A stretch of 64,000 bases of DNA, taken from NCBI RefSeq assembly GCF_000526235.1, contig NZ_JAFR01000008.1, positions 1 through 64,000 of the forward strand, given 5' to 3'. The notes below the pieces were generated by a model. It searched no databases. It worked only from the letters and a program-made list of their open reading frames with translations, and was not told where the DNA came from. A program made the translations under genes and the position numbers. This document shows positions 13,190 to 22,008 of this stretch, piece by piece; the stretch's first letter is position 1, and the number at the start of each line of letters is the position of its first letter. The DNA comes from Acholeplasma granularum ATCC 19168. GTDB lineage: Bacteria > Bacillota_I > Bacilli_A > Acholeplasmatales > Acholeplasmataceae.

Positions 13190-14338
13190 TTACATATTAA
13201 TTATGTCTATTTTCATCTCTTTAATGAAGCCTGTTTTTTTAGTTGAAAAGATATATAAGTTTTTCATTGCTCTTGTCATAGCAACAAACAACAACCTCCT
13301 TTCTTCTTCTTTGTTTTTATAAATATTTTCTTTATCATAAGGTAGTTCTTCTAATCCAATGATATATACACTTTTAAATTCTAAACCTTTAGCTTCGTGG
13401 AAACTAAAAAAATTTACATTAAACAAATAGTTTCTAATCATTAGTTGTTTTAGTTTAGATACTTGATAATGATTTCTAAATAAAACTACGGCATCAAAAT
13501 CTTTATTTTCTTTAATCTTACTAATAATTTTATTTTCTATTTTCTCATGACTACCTATATATATTTTAGGTTTATTTTCATGATTATGTATACCGTTTAA
13601 CCTTTTATTAAAGCGGTTTATATTCTTTTTTATTAAGTTATTAGAAGCATCAAGTATATAAGCATCTGATCTATAATTCTTTTCAAGTTTTAGAAGTGTT
13701 GCATTAAAGTAATCTAAATATTTTTTTATTAAAATACCTCTTGCTCCACGAAATGCATAAATTGATTGATCTGGATCTCCTACTGCAAATACATTTGTTT
13801 TTTCATTAATCATTTTTCTAAGTAATTCAAATTGAAGTAAATTAGTATCTTGAAACTCATCAATAAATATATATTCATATGAATGTTTACTAACATAGTT
13901 TATTGCTTCAATCATTAAATCATCAAAATCAATTAAGTTTCTTTTATCTAAATAATTTTTATAAGTATCATATATTTTAGGTTTTTTAGCCTTATATAAA
14001 CTGTTTTTATAATTTGATATTTTTAGTATTTCATTTTGTGTAAATTCGTTGTTGTATTCAAATATTTTAAAGGTCTTTTCTTTAATTAAAATGTCATAAC
14101 AATAACTATGAAATGTGTATGTATCTATATTTAAATTTCCTAATCTTTTCTTCATTTCATTTGTAGATTTATTAGTAAATGTAATACATAAGATCTTATC
14201 TTCACTAATACCTTTATTTATTAAATATTTAATTTTTTCTATGATTACTCTAGTTTTGCCACTACCAGCACCAGCCATTAAAAAGATAAATTTATCATTA
14301 TTATAAACTGCTAGTTTTTGTTCATCATTCAAAATCAT
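13190..14338 (-). CDS. miniature UvrD/Rep-family superfamily 1 helicase
   Basis: The 382-residue product carries all canonical SF1 motifs in order: LNDEQKLAV (Q), GAGSGKT (I), ITFTNKSTNEM (Ia), FIDEFQDT (II), VGDPDQSIYAFRGA (III), LEKNYRSD (IV), FHEAKGLEF (V) and RRLLFVAMTRA (VI). It is about half the length of the adjacent PcrA; the spacing shows that most of the 1B and 2B insertions are missing, leaving the two RecA cores. It is rich in Lys, Asn and Ile. Since every motif is intact, it is more likely a compact helicase or translocase than a decayed copy. Its ribosome-binding site GGAGGTG lies inside the hairpin that follows pcrA. Confidence 0.85.
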   Translation of the reverse strand: MILNDEQKLAVYNNDKFIFLMAGAGSGKTRVIIEKIKYLINKGISEDKILCITFTNKSTNEMKKRLGNLNIDTYTFHSYCYDILIKEKTFKIFEYNNEFTQNEILKISNYKNSLYKAKKPKIYDTYKNYLDKRNLIDFDDLMIEAINYVSKHSYEYIFIDEFQDTNLLQFELLRKMINEKTNVFAVGDPDQSIYAFRGARGILIKKYLDYFNATLLKLEKNYRSDAYILDASNNLIKKNINRFNKRLNGIHNHENKPKIYIGSHEKIENKIISKIKENKDFDAVVLFRNHYQVSKLKQLMIRNYLFNVNFFSFHEAKGLEFKSVYIIGLEELPYDKENIYKNKEEERRLLFVAMTRAMKNLYIFSTKKTGFIKEMKIDIINM

Positions 14339-14343
14339 AAAAA

Positions 14344-14375
14344 AACACCTCCACTATTCTTATAGTAGAGGTGTT
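14344..14375 (-). terminator. pcrA terminator hairpin that also contains the next gene's ribosome-binding site
   Basis: On the minus-strand RNA, a stem of about 13 bp (arms 14345-14357 and 14362-14374, one G-U pair, loop AAGA) is followed by seven U. It matches an intrinsic terminator after pcrA (stop at 14391). The descending arm holds GGAGGTG (14346-14352), exactly 7 bases before the ATG of the mini-helicase. On the plus strand the G-U pair becomes a C-A mismatch, so the hairpin favours minus-strand RNA. Confidence 0.8.
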
Positions 14376-14390
14376 AAATAAGTTTAACTT

Positions 14391-16484
14391 TTATATTTCT
14401 TTTTTAATACTTGGATGACTTTCCATGAGCTGTTTTATACCATGTGGCATTGAAAATGCGATAGTTGCTATTCCTTTTTCAACATTAACTACAATACCTT
14501 TGCCAAAAACTTGATGTATAATCTTATCTCCAGCTTTTAAGTAGTTTGAATCTTTTGGTTGATTTGATATGTTTGTCTGACTTCTTCCAACAAGTATTTC
14601 ATTATCAGGCATCATTTCTTTTAAGAATCTAGATGGTCTAGAATAGATCATTGCTCCATATAATAGGCGTTGTTCGCTTCTGGTTAAATAAAGTCTTTCT
14701 TTAGCTCTTGTAACACCTACATAAGCGATTCTTCTTTCTTCTTCTAGTTCATTAAAATCCATAAATGATTGTGCTGATGGAAATATTTGCTCTTCCATGA
14801 CCGTCATAAATATAACTCTAAATTCTAATCCCTTAACTTGATGGAATGTTGATAATACCACAGCATCCTCATTAGATGCTTTGTCTAAATCTGAATAAAG
14901 TGCTATTTGATCAAGTAATTGCATTAATTTTTCTTTGAATGTACCTTCATAATAGTTTTCTGCTTGAACAAAAGGAGATTTTAATTCTTTAATATTTTCA
15001 ATACGATCAGTTGATGCTTCGTCTTTATCTTCTTCAAGCATTGCAATATATCCTGATTTTTGAGCAATGTATCCAACAACTTGATCAAGATTTGTCATTG
15101 TTTCAAGGTGTTGTTTCATTTCTAGTATGAGTGCTTTAAATTCTAGAAGGGAATTTTTTGTTTTACCTGTAACATCTAGTGTATCTATTGCATCAAACAT
15201 CGATAAGTTATGCGATTTTGCATGCAGTTCTAACTTGTTTAATGTTGTTGGTCCAATTGCACGTTTAGGTACATTTATGACTCTAATTAAATAAAAGTCC
15301 AAACTTGTATCTAATACTAATCTAATATATGCAAGAATATCTTTAATTTCACGGCGCTGATAATATGAGATACCACCATACATTACATAAGGTATATTAT
15401 ATTTCATTAAAGTATCTTCAAATGTTCTACTTAGTGCATTATTTCTATAAAGTATGGCTATATCTTTATAGTTATAATTAGATTCATTAACTAAACTTTG
15501 AATTTCATTAGCAATCATTGTTGATTCATTAAAATCACTACTTGCAGTCCACATAAACGGACTAATACCCTCACCATGTGCAGATTCTAAAGTTTTTTTG
15601 ATTGGACGATTTTTATTATGGGTAATTAATTTATTTGCATAATTAAGAATTTGTTTTGTGGACCTGTAATTAAGATCTAGAATTTGACTTCCACCAAAAT
15701 CTTTGGTAAATAAATTAGCATTTTCATAGTTTGCACCACGAAATGCATAAATAGATTGATCAGGATCTCCAACAACAAATAAATTTTTATGTTTATCAGC
15801 TAGTAATTTCATCATCTGATATTGTATGTGGTCTGTATCTTGAAACTCGTCTACTAAAATATATTGAAATTTTCTTTGGTAGTGTTCTAAAATACTTTGA
15901 TGTTCTTTTAAAAGTTTATAGGCTAATACTTGTAGGTCATCAAAATCTAGTAAATTATTATTTCTTAACTCAGTTGTATATTTTTCATTTATTAAACGCT
16001 CTGTTGTATTATCAAAATAATCTATATTTAAATGTTTTAGAGCACTAATTTTATGTCTAATTAGATTTGTTTTAAATTCTTTACTATCTAGATTTAAATC
16101 TTTAATTACTTTACGAACAATCGCTTTCGCATCATCTTCGTCAATGATATTGAAGTTTCTAGTATATCCTAAATTTAATGCTTCAATATCTCTTCTAAGA
16201 AGTTGAACACCAAATGAGTGAAATGTATATACCCATGTACCCACTGCATATGGGCCGGACATTTCAACGATTCTATCTTTCATCTCTTTAGCTGCTTTGT
16301 TTGTAAATGTGACGGCTAATATATTTTCAGGAGGTATACCAATGGATTCAATTAAATAAGCAATCCGTGTGGTTAAGGTTCTAGTTTTTCCAGTACCAGC
16401 ACCAGCAACGACAAAAAGCGGTCCATTAACATGGGTCGCCGCTTGATGTTGTTCTTTATTTAATTTACTTAACCAATTATTCAT
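14391..16484 (-). CDS. pcrA: ATP-dependent DNA helicase PcrA/UvrD
   Basis: The 697-residue product is a full-length UvrD/PcrA 3'-5' helicase with LNKEQHQAA, GAGTGKT, VTFTNKAAKEM, LVDEFQDT, VGDPDQSIYAFRGA, LDLNYRS, STFHQVKGLEF and RRIAYVGVTRA. The C-terminal tail (from about 630, GDKIIHQVFGKGIVV) is the PcrA-type RNA polymerase-interacting Tudor-like segment. It acts in excision repair, plasmid-type replication and conflict resolution. It lies between glnS and the miniature paralogue, next to uvrA and ligA. Confidence 0.97.
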   Translation of the reverse strand: MNNWLSKLNKEQHQAATHVNGPLFVVAGAGTGKTRTLTTRIAYLIESIGIPPENILAVTFTNKAAKEMKDRIVEMSGPYAVGTWVYTFHSFGVQLLRRDIEALNLGYTRNFNIIDEDDAKAIVRKVIKDLNLDSKEFKTNLIRHKISALKHLNIDYFDNTTERLINEKYTTELRNNNLLDFDDLQVLAYKLLKEHQSILEHYQRKFQYILVDEFQDTDHIQYQMMKLLADKHKNLFVVGDPDQSIYAFRGANYENANLFTKDFGGSQILDLNYRSTKQILNYANKLITHNKNRPIKKTLESAHGEGISPFMWTASSDFNESTMIANEIQSLVNESNYNYKDIAILYRNNALSRTFEDTLMKYNIPYVMYGGISYYQRREIKDILAYIRLVLDTSLDFYLIRVINVPKRAIGPTTLNKLELHAKSHNLSMFDAIDTLDVTGKTKNSLLEFKALILEMKQHLETMTNLDQVVGYIAQKSGYIAMLEEDKDEASTDRIENIKELKSPFVQAENYYEGTFKEKLMQLLDQIALYSDLDKASNEDAVVLSTFHQVKGLEFRVIFMTVMEEQIFPSAQSFMDFNELEEERRIAYVGVTRAKERLYLTRSEQRLLYGAMIYSRPSRFLKEMMPDNEILVGRSQTNISNQPKDSNYLKAGDKIIHQVFGKGIVVNVEKGIATIAFSMPHGIKQLMESHPSIKKEI

Positions 16485-16493
16485 TATATATCC

Positions 16494-18122
16494 TTATTTA
16501 TAGCTTTTCTTTAATGCTACAATTTCGTTGAAGACAAACTTATCTTCACCTTCATAAAAGCAGTTAAAGAATCCATCACGAATGAACTGAAATTTTTCTT
16601 CGTGCTTCGCATCATGAATACCTTGTTCAACAAAACCTTTTTTGATTGTGTGTGAGTCATGATTAAATCTTTCATCTAATGAAAGGTTTGGATCATTTAA
16701 AAGTAATGGTCCATAAAAATTAAATTTTGCAGGAATTGCAGTTGATGCTTCAACAAAATGGATTGTTCCATCTGGTTTTCTTTCATTAAAACCAGAACCA
16801 GACAATGTATTTACATCATAAGTTGCAAGTACTTCAATGACTTTGCCAAATTCATCTTTAATAACTTCATTTGCTTTAATAAAGTATGTATGAAATAATC
16901 TTACTTCTCCATTTAAAGATAAGCGTTTATATTTTTTATCCGGCTTTACTTCACTAAAGTCTTCTTGTTCAATATATAAATGTTTTGAGAATGCTATTTT
17001 TCTTGTACCTAATGAGTCATCTTCATTGTGAAATGGCACATCAAAATATTCTACTTTCCCTTCAGGATAATTTGTAATAGTAACCTTTAATGGCTCAGTA
17101 ACGGCAAATGCACGTCTTGCACGTTTATTTAAATCATCTCTTACAAACGATTCTAACATGTCAATTTCAACTTCGCTATTTACCTTAGATAAACCGGTTG
17201 CTAATATAAATTCTCTAATTGCTTCTTTTGTATATCCTTTTTTACGTAAGCCTGAGATTGTCGGCATTCTAGGATCATCCCAGCCATTTACATAACCTTG
17301 ATCAACAAGATGTTTTAAATATCTTTTCGACATGACTGTGTTTTCAATACCCAAACGTCCAAATTCTATTTGACGTGGTACGTGTGGCATTTCTGTTTCT
17401 TTTATAACCCAATCATATAAAGGTCTATGATCTTCAAACTCTAATGAACATAAACTATGTGTAATACCTTCAATAGCATCTTCAAGTGGATGTGCATAAT
17501 CATACATAGGATATACTTTCCACTTATCTTTAGTGTTATGATGTGGTTCAAAATTAATTCGATAAAGAACAGGATCACGCATATTCATATTAGAACTTGC
17601 CATATCTATTTTAGCTCTTAATACTTTAGAACCTTCTTCGTATTTACCTTCTTGCATTTCCTCAAATAGTTTTAAGTTTTCTTCAACACTACGATTTCTA
17701 TAAGGTGATTCGGTACCTGGAGTTACGACATCTCCTCTGGTTTTTGATATTTCTTCAGCTGTTTGATCATCTACATACGCTAAACCTTTTTTAATAAGTA
17801 GTTTAGCACGCTCAAACATTTCACCAAAATAGTCACTTGCAAAATATATAGCTTTAGGATCATAACCAAGCCATCTTACATCTCGCTCAATTCCACGAAC
17901 ATATGCCTCTTCTTCCTTTGAAGGATTTGTATCATCATAGCGTAGGTTTGTGTACCCATCAAATGTTTTAGCAAGTTCAAAGTTTGTAATAATTGCACGT
18001 GCATGTCCAATATGTAAAAAACCATTTGGTTCTGGTGGGAATCTTGTAATGATTTTGTTGTGTTTTCCACTTTCTAAATCATTTTCCATAATTGTTTTAA
18101 TAAAGTTTGATTGATTCTTCAT
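16494..18122 (-). CDS. glnS: glutaminyl-tRNA synthetase
   Basis: The 542-residue class I synthetase has PPEPNGFLHIGHA (HIGH motif, about 30-42) and VMSKRYL (KMSKS motif). PPEPNG, the LYRINFEPH stretch and the beta-barrel anticodon-binding C-terminal half (about 340-540) indicate GlnRS rather than bacterial GluRS, which has PSPTG. It charges tRNA-Gln directly. Most Firmicutes and mollicutes lack GlnRS and use Glu-tRNA amidation by GatCAB, so this gene is noteworthy. A GluRS with broadened specificity cannot be fully excluded. Confidence 0.9.
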   Translation of the reverse strand: MKNQSNFIKTIMENDLESGKHNKIITRFPPEPNGFLHIGHARAIITNFELAKTFDGYTNLRYDDTNPSKEEEAYVRGIERDVRWLGYDPKAIYFASDYFGEMFERAKLLIKKGLAYVDDQTAEEISKTRGDVVTPGTESPYRNRSVEENLKLFEEMQEGKYEEGSKVLRAKIDMASSNMNMRDPVLYRINFEPHHNTKDKWKVYPMYDYAHPLEDAIEGITHSLCSLEFEDHRPLYDWVIKETEMPHVPRQIEFGRLGIENTVMSKRYLKHLVDQGYVNGWDDPRMPTISGLRKKGYTKEAIREFILATGLSKVNSEVEIDMLESFVRDDLNKRARRAFAVTEPLKVTITNYPEGKVEYFDVPFHNEDDSLGTRKIAFSKHLYIEQEDFSEVKPDKKYKRLSLNGEVRLFHTYFIKANEVIKDEFGKVIEVLATYDVNTLSGSGFNERKPDGTIHFVEASTAIPAKFNFYGPLLLNDPNLSLDERFNHDSHTIKKGFVEQGIHDAKHEEKFQFIRDGFFNCFYEGEDKFVFNEIVALKKSYK

Positions 18123-18138
18123 AAATTCACCTTCTTAA

Positions 18139-19914
18139 TTATAATGTTGACATCATTTCTATTGTTTCATTTTTTAATTTAATTTGAGCATCTTTGTTTG
18201 TTGTCATTAAATCTGGGTAAACAGCTTTTCCTACATTTACTACAATTTGTTTTCTATATTTTCCTTTAGTAAAATGAATTCTTACAGGAATTATTGGTAC
18301 ACCACTATCAACTGCTAGTTTAAATGCACCATTTTTAAATGTTCTAATTTCATCATCTTGTATTTTCAATTCACCTTCAGGATAAACATGAACAAATCTA
18401 CCTTGTTTTGTTCTTCTTCCAAGTTGATCAAAAAATAATCTTGTCTCCATAATTGTTTCTGGAATAGGAACAGCACCTAATAAGTTTACAAAAAATCCAG
18501 CAACTGGTTTTTTAAAGTTATCTTGTTGGGCAGTCATTATTGGACGTTTAGGAAAACTTGCTAGTGAATTCATTACACCATCTAATAAGTGGACATGATT
18601 TGAAATAATAACTGCACCACCATTAATGTTCCTAAAGTGTTTTCTGTTTTTAAACTTTACATTTAAAAATAATCTTAAATAGATACTTAGTAAAGGCAGA
18701 GCTATTAAATAATAAGCGAGTGCAGAAACTGTTTTAGCAACTGGCTTTTTATTAAATTGCCTTGAAAATGCTTTGCCCTTTAATGTTTCTGATAACTTCC
18801 TATTTTTATTAGCCTGTATACCATTTAATAACATCTCTTCAAACAAGTCAATAGAATAATCAAGTCTATATTTATTACTAAAGTTTTTATATTTTTTAAT
18901 ATACTCTAATCTAATATCTTTATTTTCAATCCAATACTCAATCTTAGAAACTAAATCATCAACATCATTTGGTTTAAATAGGCTTTTATCATCTAATGCA
19001 AATTGTGGTGTTGCTGATTTTTTAGAATTAGCAATTAATGGTACAATACCCACCGCAATCGCTTCAATACATGCAATTGCTTCAATTTCGATATGAGCAG
19101 GATGTACATAAAGTGATGCTGATGTTAGTGTATTTATTAAGTCTTCTTGACTTAAAAACCCAAATTCTACATTAAGACTATTCTTTTTTGCATAACTTTT
19201 AAGTGTTTTTTCTTTTGGTCCTTGCCCAGGTAGAGTTAGCTTAATTTTATCTTTATATTTAGACTTATTTATTGCTTTTAAAAGAGTAATTTGATTTTTT
19301 TCTTTTGCATACCGACCTGTTGAAACAATATGAAATATATCATCTGAAAAGTTAGGTTCTTGATTAAAGAATATATCAGACACACCATTAGAAATTACTT
19401 TTATACTTGTTGTATAGTTATTTTTCTTAAGCTCATTTGCAATAAAGTTAGATGGAGCATGTACAAAATCTAACTTCCCATATAACTTTTTAAATTTATT
19501 ATATATAAGTTTATTTAATAAATATGCATTAGATAAGCCTATGCCATATGTAATATTTTCAGGTTGTATGTGGAAACTTGCTGTTACAGGTATACCTAAA
19601 TTCTTACATAGTTTATACGTTATTCTTGATGTTTTCCATGGTGTAACCAAGTGTACAATATCAGCATCTTTAATTGCACTTAAAATAATTTTTGTATCAG
19701 GTTTAGAAAATATGACATCTTGCTTTTTTGCAACTCTTGATACAATAGGAATTTTTCTTTCTTTTAAAGGAAAATAGTCAGTATCAGGTAATCCACATGA
19801 TAAAATGCGCACAGTATGTCCGCGTTTTCTTAATTTTTCAATAAAACGTCTCGCAGTAATAACTGTGCCATTTGTTTGATGCAAGTAATTATCAATAACA
19901 AATACTATAGTCAT
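18139..19914 (-). CDS. glycosyltransferase family 4 fused to a PlsC-type acyltransferase
   Basis: The 591-residue product has two domains. Residues 1-about 370 are a GT-B fold family 4 glycosyltransferase: TNGTVITARRFIEKLRKRGH near the start, STGRYAKEKNQITLLKA, and an E-x7-E type motif (EIEAIACIEA). Residues about 410-591 are a lysophospholipid acyltransferase-like domain with NHVHLLD (HX4D, His about 440), FVHVYPEGEL (PEG motif, about 510) and PIIPVRI. A hydrophobic stretch at about 395-415 may touch the membrane. The pairing suggests synthesis or acylation of a glycolipid (inference). Start: ATG at 19914 with GGTGA upstream; a TTG at 19926 is an alternative. Confidence 0.88.
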   Translation of the reverse strand: MTIVFVIDNYLHQTNGTVITARRFIEKLRKRGHTVRILSCGLPDTDYFPLKERKIPIVSRVAKKQDVIFSKPDTKIILSAIKDADIVHLVTPWKTSRITYKLCKNLGIPVTASFHIQPENITYGIGLSNAYLLNKLIYNKFKKLYGKLDFVHAPSNFIANELKKNNYTTSIKVISNGVSDIFFNQEPNFSDDIFHIVSTGRYAKEKNQITLLKAINKSKYKDKIKLTLPGQGPKEKTLKSYAKKNSLNVEFGFLSQEDLINTLTSASLYVHPAHIEIEAIACIEAIAVGIVPLIANSKKSATPQFALDDKSLFKPNDVDDLVSKIEYWIENKDIRLEYIKKYKNFSNKYRLDYSIDLFEEMLLNGIQANKNRKLSETLKGKAFSRQFNKKPVAKTVSALAYYLIALPLLSIYLRLFLNVKFKNRKHFRNINGGAVIISNHVHLLDGVMNSLASFPKRPIMTAQQDNFKKPVAGFFVNLLGAVPIPETIMETRLFFDQLGRRTKQGRFVHVYPEGELKIQDDEIRTFKNGAFKLAVDSGVPIIPVRIHFTKGKYRKQIVVNVGKAVYPDLMTTNKDAQIKLKNETIEMMSTL

Positions 19915-20005
19915 TAAATCACCCAATCTTTTCCTATTTATTATACCATAATAAGGCTAGTATTTCTTTGATGTATTTAGTGGTTTACACAATATTTTAA
20001 GTGGA

Positions 20006-20179
20006 TTAATATCCAAATTTATCTCTAGAAAATAAAAGAATTACTGCATATGACTGTGTACCAGTCATCTGGACAAATGTCCAACCACTTTTTACCATAT
20101 CATTAATTGTTGAATCAATTGCTGATTCAATACTTTTCTTTAAAACTTTATTAATTAAAACAGATTTATATTCTAACAT
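20006..20179 (-). CDS. 57-residue protein, DUF4177-like
   Basis: A short reading frame starting MLEYKSVLINKVLKKSI lies in an otherwise empty 375-base gap. It has AAAGGTG about 9 bases before the ATG and ends with TAA. The pattern of a strand (LEYKSVLI), a helix, then SGWTFVQM and a final strand (YAVILLFSRDK) resembles DUF4177-type small proteins with their GWELV motif. Function is unknown. The ribosome-binding site and sensible composition support a real gene. Confidence 0.65.
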   Translation of the reverse strand: MLEYKSVLINKVLKKSIESAIDSTINDMVKSGWTFVQMTGTQSYAVILLFSRDKFGY

Positions 20180-20240
20180 AATACTACACCTTTACATAAA
20201 TTTTATTTATTATAATTTTATCATTTTAATACCTATATTC

Positions 20241-20277
20241 ATATAAAAATGGTATACCTAACACATAGGTATACCAC
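20241..20277 (-). terminator. intrinsic terminator after the 550-residue anchored protein
   Basis: An 11-bp perfect inverted repeat, TGGTATACCTA / TAGGTATACCA (20250-20276), has a 5-base loop. On the minus strand it is followed by ATTTTTATA, fitting termination downstream of the gene ending at 20292. Confidence 0.7.
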
Positions 20278-20291
20278 TTATTATTAAGTAA

Positions 20292-21944
20292 TTAAGGTAA
20301 CAATAAATCAATATCTACATTAGTACCCAAAGTTAAGTAGAGTTGATTATAAAATGCATTTTGAGTTACAGGATCTAACCCATTTAATGCATCTAATAAT
20401 CCTTCAACATCACTTGGATCATTTGAATAAGCATCTTGTAGATCAGAATATTGTGGGTTACTTAGTATTGTTGTTAATGCATTATCTATTTGATTTTGTA
20501 AATCTGTTAATGCTTGTTGCTGAGAAATACTTGGTGTAATAACAAATCTTAAGTATTTTCCATTAACTAATACACTGTCAACAGTAACACTTGAATTTGC
20601 GAAATTCCCCATAAAGTCTTCTAATATAATTTGATTACCTTGAATCATTTCTACATCGCCTACAAGTTCTAAGACTTTTGCTACTTTATCGTTTGTAACT
20701 ATAGTATCTTCACCAATATGAATCATTTCTATTGTAAATATAAGATCTTGTTTATCTGCTGAAATAGAAGGTGTTGATACTAAAGTAAAATCTGTTTGAT
20801 ATATTTTAGTTGGTTCAGCATCATTATAAAGATGCATAATAATTGTGAAATGAACCTTATTATCTATAAATTCGGCATATAAAGGTAAGGTTTTTAAAAT
20901 ATAGGTACTGCTTCCTAATTCAAAGTTTTGTGCAACATCCATACTTGTTCCAACATAATATTCAATAAGTTGGTTAAATGATTCTTCATGCATATCATAG
21001 TTTAGATTCGTTCCACCACCAATTGATGATAAAAGTAGTGATGTTAATTGATTTTGAAACATATTATCTAACTGTGCTTGACTAGTGATTTGAGTTTGTG
21101 TTTGATAAGCTACTTTAGATGAGCGCATTTTACCTAAATTTAGTGAAATACCACCAGCATCTTCAGTGAAACCAGATGCTAATAATTCTTCTTCATCAAT
21201 AAAACCTAAAAGTGCTTCAAGCATGACTCTGTTTGGATCTCCTATATCAGAAATTAAATTAATAATGTCTGTTGATGTTACCCATATAGATTTAGTTTCT
21301 AAATCATAATTACCAAAACCTGATACCGCATCAGAAATTAAACCATTGATTCCATTGTCTATAAATTTAGCAGTAACCCAATCAGCTAAATCATACATCC
21401 AAAGAATTGGTAAATTACCTATCTTAATGTCTTTAATTACTAGTTTGTACTGATTTTCTACAACATTATTTACTGTAACTTGTTCAATAATGATGTCTAG
21501 ATCTAAATAAAGTGTTGTTTGATAATAAATACCAGAAACCCCTGCATCTATACCTGCCTCAAGTGAAAGTCCACTATCATCAAACTTAATACTTGCACCT
21601 TTAAACCCACCATTATTACCAAATTCTATTGCATATTTTCTTTCACTTTCAGGAATCGTTGATTCAGTTTTCCCAAAATTAGGATTATCTTTTGCATAAA
21701 CCGACTTTAATGCAGCATTAGCTTCAGCTTCAGTTACTATAAAATCAAAAGATTCAGCCGTATTATCTGCTAAAAATGTATCTAATTTATTACTAGCTAT
21801 ATCATTAAATGATAAGTTTTCGTGTACTTCGAAATCATCTACTGGTGCACTGTAGCCCTTATACATTAAAATAAGCATAATAATCGGCGTTAGAATGATA
21901 ATTAGTATAACTAATTTGATAATTCTTTTTATCCATTTAAACAT
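20292..21944 (-). CDS. large membrane-anchored protein of unknown function
   Basis: About 550 residues. A short positive N-terminus (MFKWIKRIIK) is followed by one strong hydrophobic segment (about residues 11-30) and a long outside region of mostly beta-type sequence, with a C-terminal Q/N/D-rich tail ending DIDLLLP. No cysteine lipobox and no enzymatic motif is seen, and I do not recognise the family. The topology suggests a surface or periphery protein tethered at its N-terminus. The ATG at 21944 has AGGAGG 7 bases upstream, and both lie in a hairpin; a TTG at 21947 is in frame but lacks spacing. Confidence 0.8.
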   Translation of the reverse strand: MFKWIKRIIKLVILIIILTPIIMLILMYKGYSAPVDDFEVHENLSFNDIASNKLDTFLADNTAESFDFIVTEAEANAALKSVYAKDNPNFGKTESTIPESERKYAIEFGNNGGFKGASIKFDDSGLSLEAGIDAGVSGIYYQTTLYLDLDIIIEQVTVNNVVENQYKLVIKDIKIGNLPILWMYDLADWVTAKFIDNGINGLISDAVSGFGNYDLETKSIWVTSTDIINLISDIGDPNRVMLEALLGFIDEEELLASGFTEDAGGISLNLGKMRSSKVAYQTQTQITSQAQLDNMFQNQLTSLLLSSIGGGTNLNYDMHEESFNQLIEYYVGTSMDVAQNFELGSSTYILKTLPLYAEFIDNKVHFTIIMHLYNDAEPTKIYQTDFTLVSTPSISADKQDLIFTIEMIHIGEDTIVTNDKVAKVLELVGDVEMIQGNQIILEDFMGNFANSSVTVDSVLVNGKYLRFVITPSISQQQALTDLQNQIDNALTTILSNPQYSDLQDAYSNDPSDVEGLLDALNGLDPVTQNAFYNQLYLTLGTNVDIDLLLP

Positions 21945-21965
21945 CAAAATCCCTCCTTTTGATGT
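21941..21965 (-). promoter_or_regulatory. hairpin enclosing the start codon and ribosome-binding site of the anchored protein
   Basis: On the minus-strand RNA, ACATCAAAA pairs perfectly with UUUUGAUGU (9 bp), leaving GGAGGGA in the 7-base loop. The start codon AUG is inside the 3' arm. The hairpin could limit initiation or be a weak terminator for the tsaD operon. Confidence 0.55.
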
Positions 21966-22008
21966 TTATATTATATGCTTATTTTTTAAATTTATATTAA
22001 ATTTTACT

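Noticed and set aside
16494-18240. T-box leader for glnS
   Set aside because: Only a short gap precedes glnS and no T-box consensus or terminator pair is seen there.
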